Source of the DNA: Clostridia bacterium
GTDB lineage: Bacteria > Bacillota > Clostridia > Oscillospirales > Acutalibacteraceae
Reading direction: 5' to 3'
Assembly (NCBI GenBank): GCA_017399065.1
Contig: JAFQEL010000024.1
Location: 62,001-126,000 of the forward strand
DNA: 64,000 nucleotides
The notes beneath the pieces are model-generated. The model ran no database searches, was not told where the DNA came from, and was given only the letters and a program-made list of their open reading frames with translations. The position numbers were made by a program, and so were the translations under genes. Shown here in pieces: positions 19,624-28,402 of this stretch. Numbering within the stretch: position 1 is the stretch's first letter; each line of letters opens with the position of its first letter.

Positions 19624-20478
19624 TTAAGGATGTAACATTTTTGAATTGAGTATCTCAATAAAGCTGTCAGATTTAATTCTGATAAAATCAGCAGCAAGTT
19701 CTGCTTTCTGTACAACTACACTGCAACCTGCCCCTATCGAAACCGGAGGTTCCCCGTCACAGGAAACGCAAAGCTCAGTTTCGTCGTCTTTAGTGGCATA
19801 TACGAGCATTCTTTCATCAGGTCTGAAAACTATAGGATGACTGAACAGAGAATGGTTGCATATCGGCGTAAGTATTATACTGTCGATAGTCGGTGCAACG
19901 ACAGGGCCACCTGCGGAAAGCGAGTAAGCAGTTGAGCCGGTAGGTGTAGCAAAAATAACACCGTCACCCCAGTAATTATTTACAAGCCGACCGTTACTCT
20001 CAACAGTTACTTCTATAATCGTCCTGTTAACTCTGCGAACAAAAACAGCATCGTTTATGCAGTTAAAACGATGGACACACATACCTGATTCATCAAAAAT
20101 CATAACGTCAAGCATCATTCGCTTATCAACAGAATATTCACCCTCAAAAAGCTTCGAAAGCAAATCAAGCTCATTACGCTCAAGACCCGCCATAAAACCG
20201 AGTTTTCCGGAATTTATACCAAGAATCGGCTTTCCGTACAGAGCGGCAATTTTGCCTGAATGAAGAATTGTACCGTCACCGCCTATAGCTATGACAGCAT
20301 CACATTGTTTCACGGCATTGTCAACTGTTTCAAATACAACATCATCAAATGAATACTCTTCAGCAGCATAATCAACAATTAGAATTTCTGCACCGTATTT
20401 TTTAAGCTGCAAAACAACCTCATCCGTTGTTTTTAAGGCATACTCCCTTGTAAGGTTTGGTATAACCGCAACCTTCAT
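19624..20478 (-). CDS. nadK: NAD kinase
   Basis: Phosphorylates NAD to NADP. The signature IAIGGDGTILHSG (about 67-79) and the glycine-rich PTGSTAYSLSAGGPVV are intact; the usual NE/D motif reads NDAVF. Length is 284 residues. The open frame begins three codons earlier, but the ATG at 20478 has GGAGG 9 bp upstream and the usual MKVAVIPN start. It is 16 bp after tlyA in the conserved tlyA-nadK-argR-recN run. Confidence 0.95.
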   Translation of the reverse strand: MKVAVIPNLTREYALKTTDEVVLQLKKYGAEILIVDYAAEEYSFDDVVFETVDNAVKQCDAVIAIGGDGTILHSGKIAALYGKPILGINSGKLGFMAGLERNELDLLSKLFEGEYSVDKRMMLDVMIFDESGMCVHRFNCINDAVFVRRVNRTIIEVTVESNGRLVNNYWGDGVIFATPTGSTAYSLSAGGPVVAPTIDSIILTPICNHSLFSHPIVFRPDERMLVYATKDDETELCVSCDGEPPVSIGAGCSVVVQKAELAADFIRIKSDSFIEILNSKMLHP

Positions 20479-20494
20479 ACAATACAACCTCCGA

Positions 20495-21301
20495 TTAATC
20501 TTTATCGAGTGCTTCGTGAGAATTATTTACGACAACAGAAGCATCAATTTCAGGCTCATCAATATCTGTTTTAGTTATGTAAAGCAAATATTCAATATTG
20601 CCTTCAGGACCCTTTACCGGTGAAAAATCAAGACCTTTTATTTTAAATCCGCTTTCCCTTGCGTAGCCGACACAATTATCAATAACTTCAAGATGTACAG
20701 CTTTATCACGCACAACGCCCTTTTTACCGATTTTTTCTCTACCTGCCTCAAACTGAGGCTTAACAAGACAAACAGCTTCGCCGTCAGCTTTAAGAAGAGA
20801 AAACATAACAGGAAGTATCAGCTTTAATGAGATAAACGAAACATCGACACTGGAAAAATCTATTTCATCAGGCACCTGTTCACGAGTAACATAGCGGAAA
20901 TTCGTACGTTCAAGATTAATTACTCTTTCATCACTTCTTAATTTCCAGGCAAGCTGACCGTAACCGACATCTATTGAATAGACCTTTACGGCACCGTTTA
21001 TCAGCATACAGTCAGTAAAACCGCCGGTAGAAGCACCAACATCCATACAGATTTTGCCGTCAAGTGATAGCCCGAAGGATTTCATGGCTTTATCAAGCTT
21101 ATAGCCTCCTCTGCTGACAAAAGGCATCTTTTCGCCTCTCACTTCAATCTTATCATCAGGTTTTACGTTATCACCTGCTTTAAGCGATTTTTGTCCGTTT
21201 ACGTAAACCTGACCCGCCATAATAAGAGCTTTTGCCTTTTCTCGGCTTTCGGTAAGACCAAGCTCGAATAAAGCAACATCAAGTCTTTTTTTATCACTCA
21301 C
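20495..21301 (-). CDS. tlyA: TlyA-family rRNA 2'-O-ribose methyltransferase
   Basis: An S4 RNA-binding domain (about 1-60, with KRLDVALFELGL and VYVNG) is joined to an FtsJ-like methyltransferase domain (SAM motif MDVGASTGGFTDC about 80; VKPQFEAGR later). TlyA enzymes methylate 16S and 23S rRNA cytidines. I choose the GTG at 21301, which has GGAGGTG 6 bp upstream, giving 268 residues. This start overlaps the end of dxs by 8 bp. The longer frame to 21325 runs through this Shine-Dalgarno. Confidence 0.9.
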   Translation of the reverse strand: MSDKKRLDVALFELGLTESREKAKALIMAGQVYVNGQKSLKAGDNVKPDDKIEVRGEKMPFVSRGGYKLDKAMKSFGLSLDGKICMDVGASTGGFTDCMLINGAVKVYSIDVGYGQLAWKLRSDERVINLERTNFRYVTREQVPDEIDFSSVDVSFISLKLILPVMFSLLKADGEAVCLVKPQFEAGREKIGKKGVVRDKAVHLEVIDNCVGYARESGFKIKGLDFSPVKGPEGNIEYLLYITKTDIDEPEIDASVVVNNSHEALDKD

Positions 21302-23159
21302 CGAATGCACCTCCGACAATCTCAATCATTGAGTCAGTATCAAGATTATTTTTCGCAATTGTAGACGCTACGCTACCCTGTTCAACAAAACAGTAATCAA
21401 CAGCAGTAAGTTTATATTCGCCACTGTAGCCTGCTTCGAGTAAACGAAGAGCAAGTTTTTCTCCGACACCGCCGTTCTGAATTCCTTCTTCAAAGAAATA
21501 TATTGCACGGCTGTCTTTAAGCACTTCAACTATGCTCGAATCAAGCGGCTTTATTTTATTGATCTTTACAATACGAATATTTTTACCCTGCTCTTTAAGT
21601 ATTTTATAAGCTTTGCAGGCATTGCCGAAAATTCTGCCGTAGGTTACAAGTGAAACTTCGGCATCTTCTTCTCCGTAAATATCAAATACATCATAAGAAG
21701 GGTTGAAATCAGCCGGTATTTCACATTCACTGCCTCTCGGATAACGTATTGCAATAACGTTACTGTCCTTATAAACAGCCTTATACATATCTTTACGCAT
21801 TTCATCATAAGTTGAAGGAGCGTAAATTGTGAAATTCGATATTGTGTTCATAAATGCGACGTCAAAAATACCTTGATGCGTTTCGCCGTCTTCACCGACA
21901 AAACCTGCACGGTCAACAGCAATAATCATTTTCTGTTTCTGTAAAGCCGCATCGTGAATAAGCTGATCATAACACCGCTGAAGAAATGTTGAATAAACAA
22001 CAAAAAACGGAATCATACCGCCTTTTGACAAACCCGATGCAAAAACGACGGCATGTTCTTCAGCAATACCGACATCAAAAAATCTGTCTGAATAGTTCTG
22101 TGCATATTCGCTCAGACCTGTTCCCAATGACATTGCTGCAGTAATAGCACAAATACGTGCATCTTTCGAAGCAAGCTCGCAGAGATATTTACCGAATTCA
22201 TCAGAGAAATTAGGACCTTTAGCAACCGTCTCACCTGTGTCCATATCAAATTTAGATATACCGTGAAACTCGGAGGGATTCTGCTCAGCAAGTTCATAAC
22301 CCTTACCTTTTTTTGTATGAACATGAAGCAAAACGGGACGGTCAATATTTTTGGCTTCTTCAAGCACCTCAGTAAGTTTGTGAATATTATGCCCGTCAAC
22401 CGGACCCATGTAACGGAAACCGAGATCCTCAAACATATTGCTGTTATAAAGCTTGTTCTTGATTGATGTTTTTAATTTATAAACTCCTGATGACAACTTT
22501 CTACCGATAAGAGGGATATGATTAAGTGTGCGTTCAAGACTTGCTTTAAGGCGGAAATACTGTCTTGTTGTACGGATGTTTGTCAGATATTTTGATATTG
22601 AACCGACGTTCTGAGAAATAGACATTTCATTATCATTAAGCACCACTATCAGTTTGGCGTCTTTATTCCTGCCGGCATTATTAATTGCCTCATAAGCAAG
22701 TCCGCCTGTAAAAGCGCCGTCACCTATAACAGCAACGGTATAATTCTTTGATCCTTTAATCACTTCAGAAACACTGATACCGTATGCCGAAGAAATTGAA
22801 GTACTGCTGTGACCGGTAAAAAAAACATCGTGTTCACTTTCGTTAGGACGAGGAAATCCGGAAAGACCGCCCTCCGTACGGATAGTCGAAAACCTGTCAT
22901 ATCTGCCGGTAAGCAGTTTATGAGTATATATCTGATGACCCACGTCAAAAACGAACTTGTCCTTTGGCGAATAAAAACATTTATGAAGTGCAATTGTAAG
23001 CTCTACAACGCCTAAATTTGAAGCAAGATGACCGCCGTTTTTTGACACGGTAGATATAAGCTCATATCTTATCTGAGAAGCAAGCTCATCAAGCTCATCA
23101 TAGCTTAATTTCTTAATATCATCAGGAGATTTAATATTTTTCAGAATTGAATTATTCAT
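21294..23159 (-). CDS. dxs: 1-deoxy-D-xylulose-5-phosphate synthase
   Basis: First enzyme of the MEP isoprenoid pathway, condensing pyruvate and glyceraldehyde 3-phosphate with thiamine diphosphate. Seen are FTGHSSTSISSAYG, the ThDP motif GDGAFTGGLAYEAINNAG, EGIQNGGVGEKLA, and the transketolase central part with DRAGFVGEDGETHQG. Length is 621 residues. The ATG at 23159 has GGAG 8 bp upstream; a seven-codon longer frame lacks support. It lies between ispA and tlyA, placing two isoprenoid genes side by side. Confidence 0.97.
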   Translation of the reverse strand: MNNSILKNIKSPDDIKKLSYDELDELASQIRYELISTVSKNGGHLASNLGVVELTIALHKCFYSPKDKFVFDVGHQIYTHKLLTGRYDRFSTIRTEGGLSGFPRPNESEHDVFFTGHSSTSISSAYGISVSEVIKGSKNYTVAVIGDGAFTGGLAYEAINNAGRNKDAKLIVVLNDNEMSISQNVGSISKYLTNIRTTRQYFRLKASLERTLNHIPLIGRKLSSGVYKLKTSIKNKLYNSNMFEDLGFRYMGPVDGHNIHKLTEVLEEAKNIDRPVLLHVHTKKGKGYELAEQNPSEFHGISKFDMDTGETVAKGPNFSDEFGKYLCELASKDARICAITAAMSLGTGLSEYAQNYSDRFFDVGIAEEHAVVFASGLSKGGMIPFFVVYSTFLQRCYDQLIHDAALQKQKMIIAVDRAGFVGEDGETHQGIFDVAFMNTISNFTIYAPSTYDEMRKDMYKAVYKDSNVIAIRYPRGSECEIPADFNPSYDVFDIYGEEDAEVSLVTYGRIFGNACKAYKILKEQGKNIRIVKINKIKPLDSSIVEVLKDSRAIYFFEEGIQNGGVGEKLALRLLEAGYSGEYKLTAVDYCFVEQGSVASTIAKNNLDTDSMIEIVGGAFGE

Positions 23160-23180
23160 TATACCCGCTCCGAGAAGCAA

Positions 23181-24056
23181 TTATTTTGTACGTACCGAGA
23201 GCTTAACAGCATAATCGGCAAGAAACTGACCGTCATTTCCGAATACAGAAACGGCATCTACAGCCTTTTTTGTAAGTTCTTCAACCATTTCCATCGAATG
23301 TTCAATTCCTAGAAGTGACGGATAAGTGGATTTTTTATTGTCCTCATCGCTGCCGACGGGTTTACCGAGTTCTTCGGAAGTTGATGTTATATCAAGTAAA
23401 TCATCTACTATCTGAAACGCTAAACCTATATTTTCGGCATAAGTTTCAGCTGCTTTGAATTTTTCATCATCAGCATTTGCAACAAGACAACCGAGCGTGC
23501 AAGCAGCATAAATAAGTCTGCCCGTTTTCAGCGCATCCGTCTTTTTGAGAGTTTCAAGCGAAATCTGCTTTCCCTCATGCTGGAGGTCCATTGTCTGACC
23601 ACCGATCATACCGAGGTAACCGGCACAGTCCGCAAGCAGTTTAACAGCTTTAATTACAGTTTCAGCAGGAAGCTCAGTACCGGCCATTACCGAAAAAGCA
23701 AGAGTCAGTAAACCGTCACCCGCAAGCAAAGCAGTTGCATAATCAAATTGTTTGTGGCAAGACGGTTTTCCCCGACGAAAATCATCGTCATCCATACAAG
23801 GCAAATCATCGTGAATAAGAGAATATGTGTGTATCATCTCAAGAGCACAGGCAAACGGAACAGCAGACTCAACGCTGCCGCCGCAAGCTCTGCAAAACTC
23901 AAGCACAAGCATCGGTCTTACACGTTTACCGCCGTTTTTAAGGCTGTAAAGCATAGCCTCAGCTACTTTATCCTCTTCATCCCCCATCAGTTTTACATAT
24001 TCATAAAGAGATGAATTAATCAATGAAATGTATTCTTCAATCTTATTCAAAATCAT
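23181..24056 (-). CDS. ispA: Polyprenyl (farnesyl/geranylgeranyl) diphosphate synthase
   Basis: Short-chain trans-prenyltransferase that makes farnesyl or geranylgeranyl diphosphate. The first Asp-rich motif is HDDLPCMDDDDFRRG, the second is FQIVDDLLD, and the substrate motif GGKRVRP is present. The ATG at 24056 gives MILNKIEEY and 291 residues and overlaps xseB by 14 bp. The longer frame runs through most of xseB and is not real. GGAGG lies only 3 bp before this ATG; a TTG two codons on is a less likely alternative. Confidence 0.93.
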   Translation of the reverse strand: MILNKIEEYISLINSSLYEYVKLMGDEEDKVAEAMLYSLKNGGKRVRPMLVLEFCRACGGSVESAVPFACALEMIHTYSLIHDDLPCMDDDDFRRGKPSCHKQFDYATALLAGDGLLTLAFSVMAGTELPAETVIKAVKLLADCAGYLGMIGGQTMDLQHEGKQISLETLKKTDALKTGRLIYAACTLGCLVANADDEKFKAAETYAENIGLAFQIVDDLLDITSTSEELGKPVGSDEDNKKSTYPSLLGIEHSMEMVEELTKKAVDAVSVFGNDGQFLADYAVKLSVRTK

Positions 24057-24252
24057 CTTCCTCCGAACCATCCTCGGTAAGTCTGACAATTTTCTGTTCA
24101 GCTGTATCGAGACAATTTTTACAGTAAACAGCAAGCTTATTAGCTTCTTCGAACAGTTCGAGCGATTTTTCAAGCGGAATACTTCCTCGCTCAAGCTCCT
24201 CAACTATTTTCTCAAGCTTATCAAGTGCTTTTTCGTACGTTATATTTTTCAT
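24043..24252 (-). CDS. xseB: Exodeoxyribonuclease VII small subunit
   Basis: Small helical partner of XseA in the single-strand DNA exonuclease VII. The N-terminus MKNITYEKALDKLEKIV and the motif LEKSLELFEEANKL are diagnostic. It has 69 residues and an acidic end. The ATG at 24252 has GAGG 5 bp upstream; a TTG at 24267 is poorer. It sits 11 bp after xseA and overlaps ispA, so the three are translated from one transcript. Confidence 0.94.
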   Translation of the reverse strand: MKNITYEKALDKLEKIVEELERGSIPLEKSLELFEEANKLAVYCKNCLDTAEQKIVRLTEDGSEEDDFE

Positions 24253-24263
24253 ATAATCCTCAA

Positions 24264-25469
24264 TCAATAAATAGTTTTTTTAATAGGTTTACAATCTATT
24301 TCACCGTCTGAAAAACGTATAACAATATCATTATTCATATCAATATTGCCGGCTGATCCGACAATTTTTTCATTAACATAAACTGCCGCATATCCGCGGG
24401 AAAGAACTTTCAGCGGACTAAGAGCGTCAAGTTTCACGCAAGCAGCAGAAAAACTTAAAACTTTGTCATTAAAAATATTACGCTGAGCGGAAAGTAAACG
24501 GTTAAGCAATATATCAAGCGTCTGTCTGGCATTTTCAATCGGTGAAAGCGGATTTTTCAGCACTCGGCTGTTGGAAACAGAATCAATATATGACCTTTCC
24601 GTTATTATTTGGTTTTTAAGAATATTGGCCGAATGTAACATCAAGCTTTCAATATATGAATACTGTTCACGCCAATCGGGAACCGCAAGCTCAGCTGCTG
24701 CAGACGGAGTTGGAGCTCGTAAATCTGCAACGAAATCACAAATTGTAAAATCCGTTTCATGACCTACAGCAGATATAACGGGAATCTTGCTTCGGCTGAC
24801 TGCAAGAGCCACCTTTTCCTCATTAAAAGCCCATAAATCCTCAATTGATCCGCCGCCCCTGCCTACAATAAGAACATCAGCCGCTGAATGAAGATTAATT
24901 AAATCTATTGCATCAGCAATCTGACCGGCAGCCGAAGACCCTTGGACCTGAACAGGGCAAAAAACAATTTCAGCAAGCGGAAAACGTCTTCCGAGAACAT
25001 TGATGATATCTCTAACCGCTGCCCCGGTCGGCGAAGTTATTACGCCCACACGTCTGGGTATAGAAGGTATTGATTTTTTCCGTGAATCATCAAACAAGCC
25101 CTGAGCTTCAAGCTTTGCTTTCAGTTGCTCAAATGCAATATTAAGTGCACCTACACCGTCAGGCTGCATATCATCGGCATATAACTGATACTGACCGTCA
25201 CGCTCAAAAACAGATATTCTTCCGCGGATTATAACTCTCATACCGTTTTCAGGCGTGAAACGCAATCGCTGAGCACTGCTTCTGAACATAACAACTTTAA
25301 TTGCCGACTCACTGTCTTTCACAGAAAAATAAAAATGACCGGTACGGTAATGATTGGTAAAATTAGATATCTCACCTACTACAAACAAATTGGAAAGATT
25401 AGAGTCTCCGTCAATAACCGACTTAATATATTTGTTGATCTGCCCTACTGTCAAGACAGGAATATTCAT
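24264..25469 (-). CDS. xseA: Exodeoxyribonuclease VII large subunit
   Basis: Catalytic subunit of exonuclease VII. It has an N-terminal OB fold (about 1-100, with VGEISNFTNHYRTGHFYF), the catalytic region with GVITSPTGAAVRDI and DVLIVGRGGGSIEDLWAFNEE (about 190-210), then VISAVGHETDFTICDFVADLRAPTPSAAAE in separate motifs. Coiled-coil and C-terminal segments follow. Length is 401 residues. The ATG overlaps the previous gene's stop (ATGA) and has GGAG 8 bp upstream. Confidence 0.96.
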   Translation of the reverse strand: MNIPVLTVGQINKYIKSVIDGDSNLSNLFVVGEISNFTNHYRTGHFYFSVKDSESAIKVVMFRSSAQRLRFTPENGMRVIIRGRISVFERDGQYQLYADDMQPDGVGALNIAFEQLKAKLEAQGLFDDSRKKSIPSIPRRVGVITSPTGAAVRDIINVLGRRFPLAEIVFCPVQVQGSSAAGQIADAIDLINLHSAADVLIVGRGGGSIEDLWAFNEEKVALAVSRSKIPVISAVGHETDFTICDFVADLRAPTPSAAAELAVPDWREQYSYIESLMLHSANILKNQIITERSYIDSVSNSRVLKNPLSPIENARQTLDILLNRLLSAQRNIFNDKVLSFSAACVKLDALSPLKVLSRGYAAVYVNEKIVGSAGNIDMNNDIVIRFSDGEIDCKPIKKTIY

Positions 25470-26407
25470 AAATCATTCTCCATAATAGCCGTAAGCACAG
25501 CTGTACCTACTGCGTTATCGCATGAAAATTCAGGCTTTGCAAATATTGCATCGTATTTCTCGCCAAGTTTTTTGCTGATTATACTGTTACTCATAACACC
25601 ACCTGAAAAAACCAGAGGTATTTTGCCGTATTTATCAAGTAAAACATCGGTCATTGCATCAAGATTTGCACAAATATATTCAATACAGTAACGTGCTGTC
25701 TTTTCTTTACTTTCGCCATCGTCAAGCATTTTTTTACATTTGTTTTCAATACCCGAAAGCGAACAGTCACAACCCTTAATAACAGGTTTAACTTTAATGC
25801 TATCATTATACCTGCAAGCAAGCTCATCAAGTTGTTTGCCGGCAGGAAATGTTAAACCCATAGCAACTCCGACTCTGTCAACAGCCTGTCCGGCTTTTAA
25901 ATCGAGTGATGAAGCAACAATCTGAGTACAGCAGATGTTTTCACAGTCAGGCTCAACAATAACAGCTTCGGTTGTACCGCCGGAAACATGAAAAGCAATA
26001 AAACGCTCTTTAAACAAATCCAATCTACCGGCAGAAAACAAAGCAGCGGCAATATGACCTTGTTGATGCGAAAATCTTCTGAGCCGAAGACTGTTTGCAC
26101 CGGAAAACGCAACAGCAGCACTGATACCCGCAAGAAAACAAGGCATATAAGAACCACTTTCACTGCGCGGGGTTTCCGAAACACCTACAGCATCGATCTT
26201 CGACAGATCACACTTCTCGCTCAATTCTCCGAACAATTGCGGCAGCTGAACAGTATGATGAAATACAGCATCAGATTGTCTCAAGCCAAGGGCTCCTTCT
26301 GCTACAGGCAATAACTTTTTCGCTTGAACGGCAATCATTTTTTCTGTATTAACCACAGCAAGAGAAGTTGTATAATTACTTGTATCTACACCGAGATATA
26401 GCGACAT
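25466..26407 (-). CDS. TsaD/Kae1-like (peptidase M22 family) protein
   Basis: ASKHA-fold protein of 313 residues. The N-terminus LGVDTSNYTTSLAVV is an actin-like phosphate-1 loop. The metal-ligand motif HQQGH (about 115-119) matches the HxxxH of TsaD, and the C-terminus has FSGGVMSNSIISKKL. TsaD makes the threonylcarbamoyl modification of tRNA. This gene differs from standard TsaD in length and in its location between nusB and xseA. A TsaD paralogue restricted to this group of Clostridia is likely, with a separate true TsaD elsewhere. The substrate is unknown. It is translationally coupled to xseA. Confidence 0.7.
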   Translation of the reverse strand: MSLYLGVDTSNYTTSLAVVNTEKMIAVQAKKLLPVAEGALGLRQSDAVFHHTVQLPQLFGELSEKCDLSKIDAVGVSETPRSESGSYMPCFLAGISAAVAFSGANSLRLRRFSHQQGHIAAALFSAGRLDLFKERFIAFHVSGGTTEAVIVEPDCENICCTQIVASSLDLKAGQAVDRVGVAMGLTFPAGKQLDELACRYNDSIKVKPVIKGCDCSLSGIENKCKKMLDDGESKEKTARYCIEYICANLDAMTDVLLDKYGKIPLVFSGGVMSNSIISKKLGEKYDAIFAKPEFSCDNAVGTAVLTAIMENDL

Positions 26408-26803
26408 TTATTTAGCCCTCACTACTGTACCGAGAATGCCATTTACAAACGATGTATCTTCAGGTATCGAATACTTTTTGGCAAGCTCTACAGCTTCGTT
26501 TATAGTAACACCGTCAGGTATATCATCGAAATAAAGAATTTCAGCAAGAGCAAGACGGATTATAGCTAACGACACTTTAGAAATTCTGTTTATTTTCCAC
26601 CCCTTTGAATTTTTACTTATATATTCATCTATGCTTTCCAAATTATTACATGTAGTATGTATAAGCTTATTTGAAAAATCATCGTACTCATACATACCAA
26701 GTTCCAGAGCAAGTTCAAGTAGCTCATCTATTGTCGATTCATTATTAAATGATTTTTCAAAAAGCAGAATAAACGCCTGCTCGCGAGCCTGTCTGCGTGT
26801 CAT
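26408..26803 (-). CDS. nusB: Transcription antitermination protein NusB
   Basis: All-helical RNA-binding factor that works with NusE/S10 on rRNA leader boxA sites. The N-terminus TRRQAREQAFILLFE and the C-terminal TINEAVELAKKYS and FVNGILGTVVRAK are diagnostic. Length is 131 residues. The ATG has GGAGG 7 bp upstream. A terminator stands between asp23 and nusB, and a possible competing hairpin is discussed as a finding. Confidence 0.95.
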   Translation of the reverse strand: MTRRQAREQAFILLFEKSFNNESTIDELLELALELGMYEYDDFSNKLIHTTCNNLESIDEYISKNSKGWKINRISKVSLAIIRLALAEILYFDDIPDGVTINEAVELAKKYSIPEDTSFVNGILGTVVRAK

Positions 26804-26820
26804 AAAACAACCTCCAATTT

Positions 26821-26859
26821 TAAAAATAAAACCCTCTGCCGATAATAAGAAGCAGAGGG
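26821..26859 (-). terminator. Rho-independent terminator between asp23 and nusB
   Basis: On the minus strand CCCTCTGC pairs with GCAGAGGG (26852-26859 with 26832-26839) around a 12-nt loop, followed by TTTTATTTTT. It begins 26 bp after the asp23 stop and ends about 17 bp before the nusB ATG. Confidence 0.8.
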
Positions 26860-26885
26860 ATAAAAATAATCGGCTTTTCTTTTGA

Positions 26886-27257
26886 TTAGGTACATTTTCC
26901 TGTGATTTCTACATCTGCAACACAAACATTAACTTTTGATACAACACAACCGCCCATGCCCTGCACGGCATTTTTCACGGCAGTCTGTACCTTAGAAACA
27001 ACAGAAGGTATTTTTTCACCGTCTTTTATTGTAATATAGAGCTTAATATTGTAAACCTTATCGTTTGATGATACCTCAACATATTTAAGAGGGCCTTCAA
27101 AAATCTTAATAATGCTTCGGATATCTTTCGGTCGTTGAACCAATCTGCCTACGCCTTCAATATCTTTTGCCGCACTCATCGCAATCGAGGCAATAACATC
27201 GTCTGAAATCACAAGCTGAGTTGCAACCGTTGAATTTTTTTCAGGCTGTTTATCCAT
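26886..27257 (-). CDS. Asp23/Gls24 family envelope stress protein
   Basis: Protein of 123 residues with the Asp23 domain: VISDDVIASIAMSAAKDIEGV at the start (shown here across residues 17-37), a central strand region, and VVSKVQTAVKNAVQGM. Family members are abundant, alkaline-shock-induced proteins that sit under the membrane; the molecular role is not settled. The gene just before nusB is conserved in many Clostridia. It has its own promoter at 27281-27308 and a terminator behind it. The ATG has AAGGAGG 9 bp upstream. Confidence 0.9.
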   Translation of the reverse strand: MDKQPEKNSTVATQLVISDDVIASIAMSAAKDIEGVGRLVQRPKDIRSIIKIFEGPLKYVEVSSNDKVYNIKLYITIKDGEKIPSVVSKVQTAVKNAVQGMGGCVVSKVNVCVADVEITGKCT

Positions 27258-27280
27258 AGCTTACAACCTCCTTTTTCAAT

Positions 27281-27308
27281 ATTATATCATAAAAAATAAA
27301 ATAAACAA
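27281..27308 (-). promoter_or_regulatory. Sigma-A promoter for asp23
   Basis: TTGTTT (27303-27308), a 16-bp spacer and extended -10 TGATATAAT (core 27281-27286) on the minus strand. The -35 touches the spoIIIAH stop codon, so vegetative expression starts after the sporulation operon. Confidence 0.7.
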
Positions 27309-27857
27309 CTACTTTGTTTCAAATATTGTGATATTTCCGGAATTAATTTGTGTATGTTTAAGAATTATTTCTTTAATTTGTAGAGTTGACGTAGCGTCTA
27401 ACTTACCTTTTTCACATACAACGTCAATCTTATCTGAATTTATCATTACCATACAGTTTAATCCGCATTTAGATTTGACCAACGTCTCTATATCCGATTC
27501 AAGCTTTATTAAATCAGTCAGCTTAGCAAGCTGTTTTGCGGCATTATCCACAGCAGACTTTGATGCTGACGGATCATTAATTACTTTTTTCAGCAAATCA
27601 AAAGCTTCATCATGTGTTTTTTGTCGAGTCATATTAAATTGAGCAAATGAATTCTCTCTTTCAGCGATAGCAGTTGTTTTTTCATTTGAAGAGGAAACAT
27701 ACTGTGCATCACCGAGTACCGAATAACTGACATTTTCCTCCGACCCTGTTTGTGATGCTTCAGGACGTGTAAAATACCAGTTTACAAAAACTGCCGATCC
27801 GAGTGCAAGTACAAGAGCACTCATAATTATTTGTCTTTTTTTAATAATAACGTTCAT
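27309..27857 (-). CDS. spoIIIAH: Stage III sporulation protein AH
   Basis: Mother-cell half of the SpoIIIAH-SpoIIQ channel that joins mother cell and forespore after engulfment. The N-terminal KKRQIIMSALVLALG and a transmembrane helix (about 10-28, ending in VNWYFTRP) are typical. The extracytoplasmic YscJ/FliF-like ring-building domain is near residues 95-180. Length is 182. The ATG has GGAGAG upstream. It is last of the eight spoIIIA genes. Confidence 0.92.
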   Translation of the reverse strand: MNVIIKKRQIIMSALVLALGSAVFVNWYFTRPEASQTGSEENVSYSVLGDAQYVSSSNEKTTAIAERENSFAQFNMTRQKTHDEAFDLLKKVINDPSASKSAVDNAAKQLAKLTDLIKLESDIETLVKSKCGLNCMVMINSDKIDVVCEKGKLDATSTLQIKEIILKHTQINSGNITIFETK

Positions 27858-27868
27858 TTCGTTCTCTC

Positions 27869-28402
27869 CTAACTACTTATTTTTGATACGCTGATACGGT
27901 TAGCGCCAACATCAAGCACAGCTGAAAGCATTTCTGTCACAGAGTTTTTAACATACTGATTATCACCGCCTTCACAAACAACAGCAACACCTCGCACCTT
28001 CGGAGTAACGGTTTTAAGCAGTAATCCGCCTTGATTCTTTTCGCTGTCGATAATTATATACTCACTGTCTTCATCTGTAGAATTATCGTCTTTTGACAGA
28101 CTTCCGTCTTTAGCGTAAATCGTTTCATAATCACACTCCAATGTTACAATTACCCTGGTTCTTCCTGCACCGTTTATTAATGAGATCATTTCTGAAAGCT
28201 TATTTTCAAGATCATCAGTATATTCTTTTTCGTTAAAAACGTAATTTTCATTCAATTCTGTTTTTTCAATATCATCTTCGTTTTCATTCGGAATCGAGAA
28301 TACAATCAGTATAAGTCCTAAAAATCCAAATACAATAATCAACAGTAGTCTTTTATCATTTCTGATTCGTAATATAATTTGATTAACCGATTCTTTTTTC
28401 AT
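27869..28402 (-). CDS. spoIIIAG: Stage III sporulation protein AG
   Basis: Ring-forming membrane protein of the SpoIIIA complex, 177 residues. It has one helix near the N-terminus (about 17-35, LLLIIVFGFLGLILIVF). The ring domain shows LSEMISLINGAGRTRVIVTLE and the C-terminal VRGVAVVCEGG, as in the family. GGAGG precedes the ATG. It directly follows spoIIIAF. Confidence 0.93.
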   Translation of the reverse strand: MKKESVNQIILRIRNDKRLLLIIVFGFLGLILIVFSIPNENEDDIEKTELNENYVFNEKEYTDDLENKLSEMISLINGAGRTRVIVTLECDYETIYAKDGSLSKDDNSTDEDSEYIIIDSEKNQGGLLLKTVTPKVRGVAVVCEGGDNQYVKNSVTEMLSAVLDVGANRISVSKISS

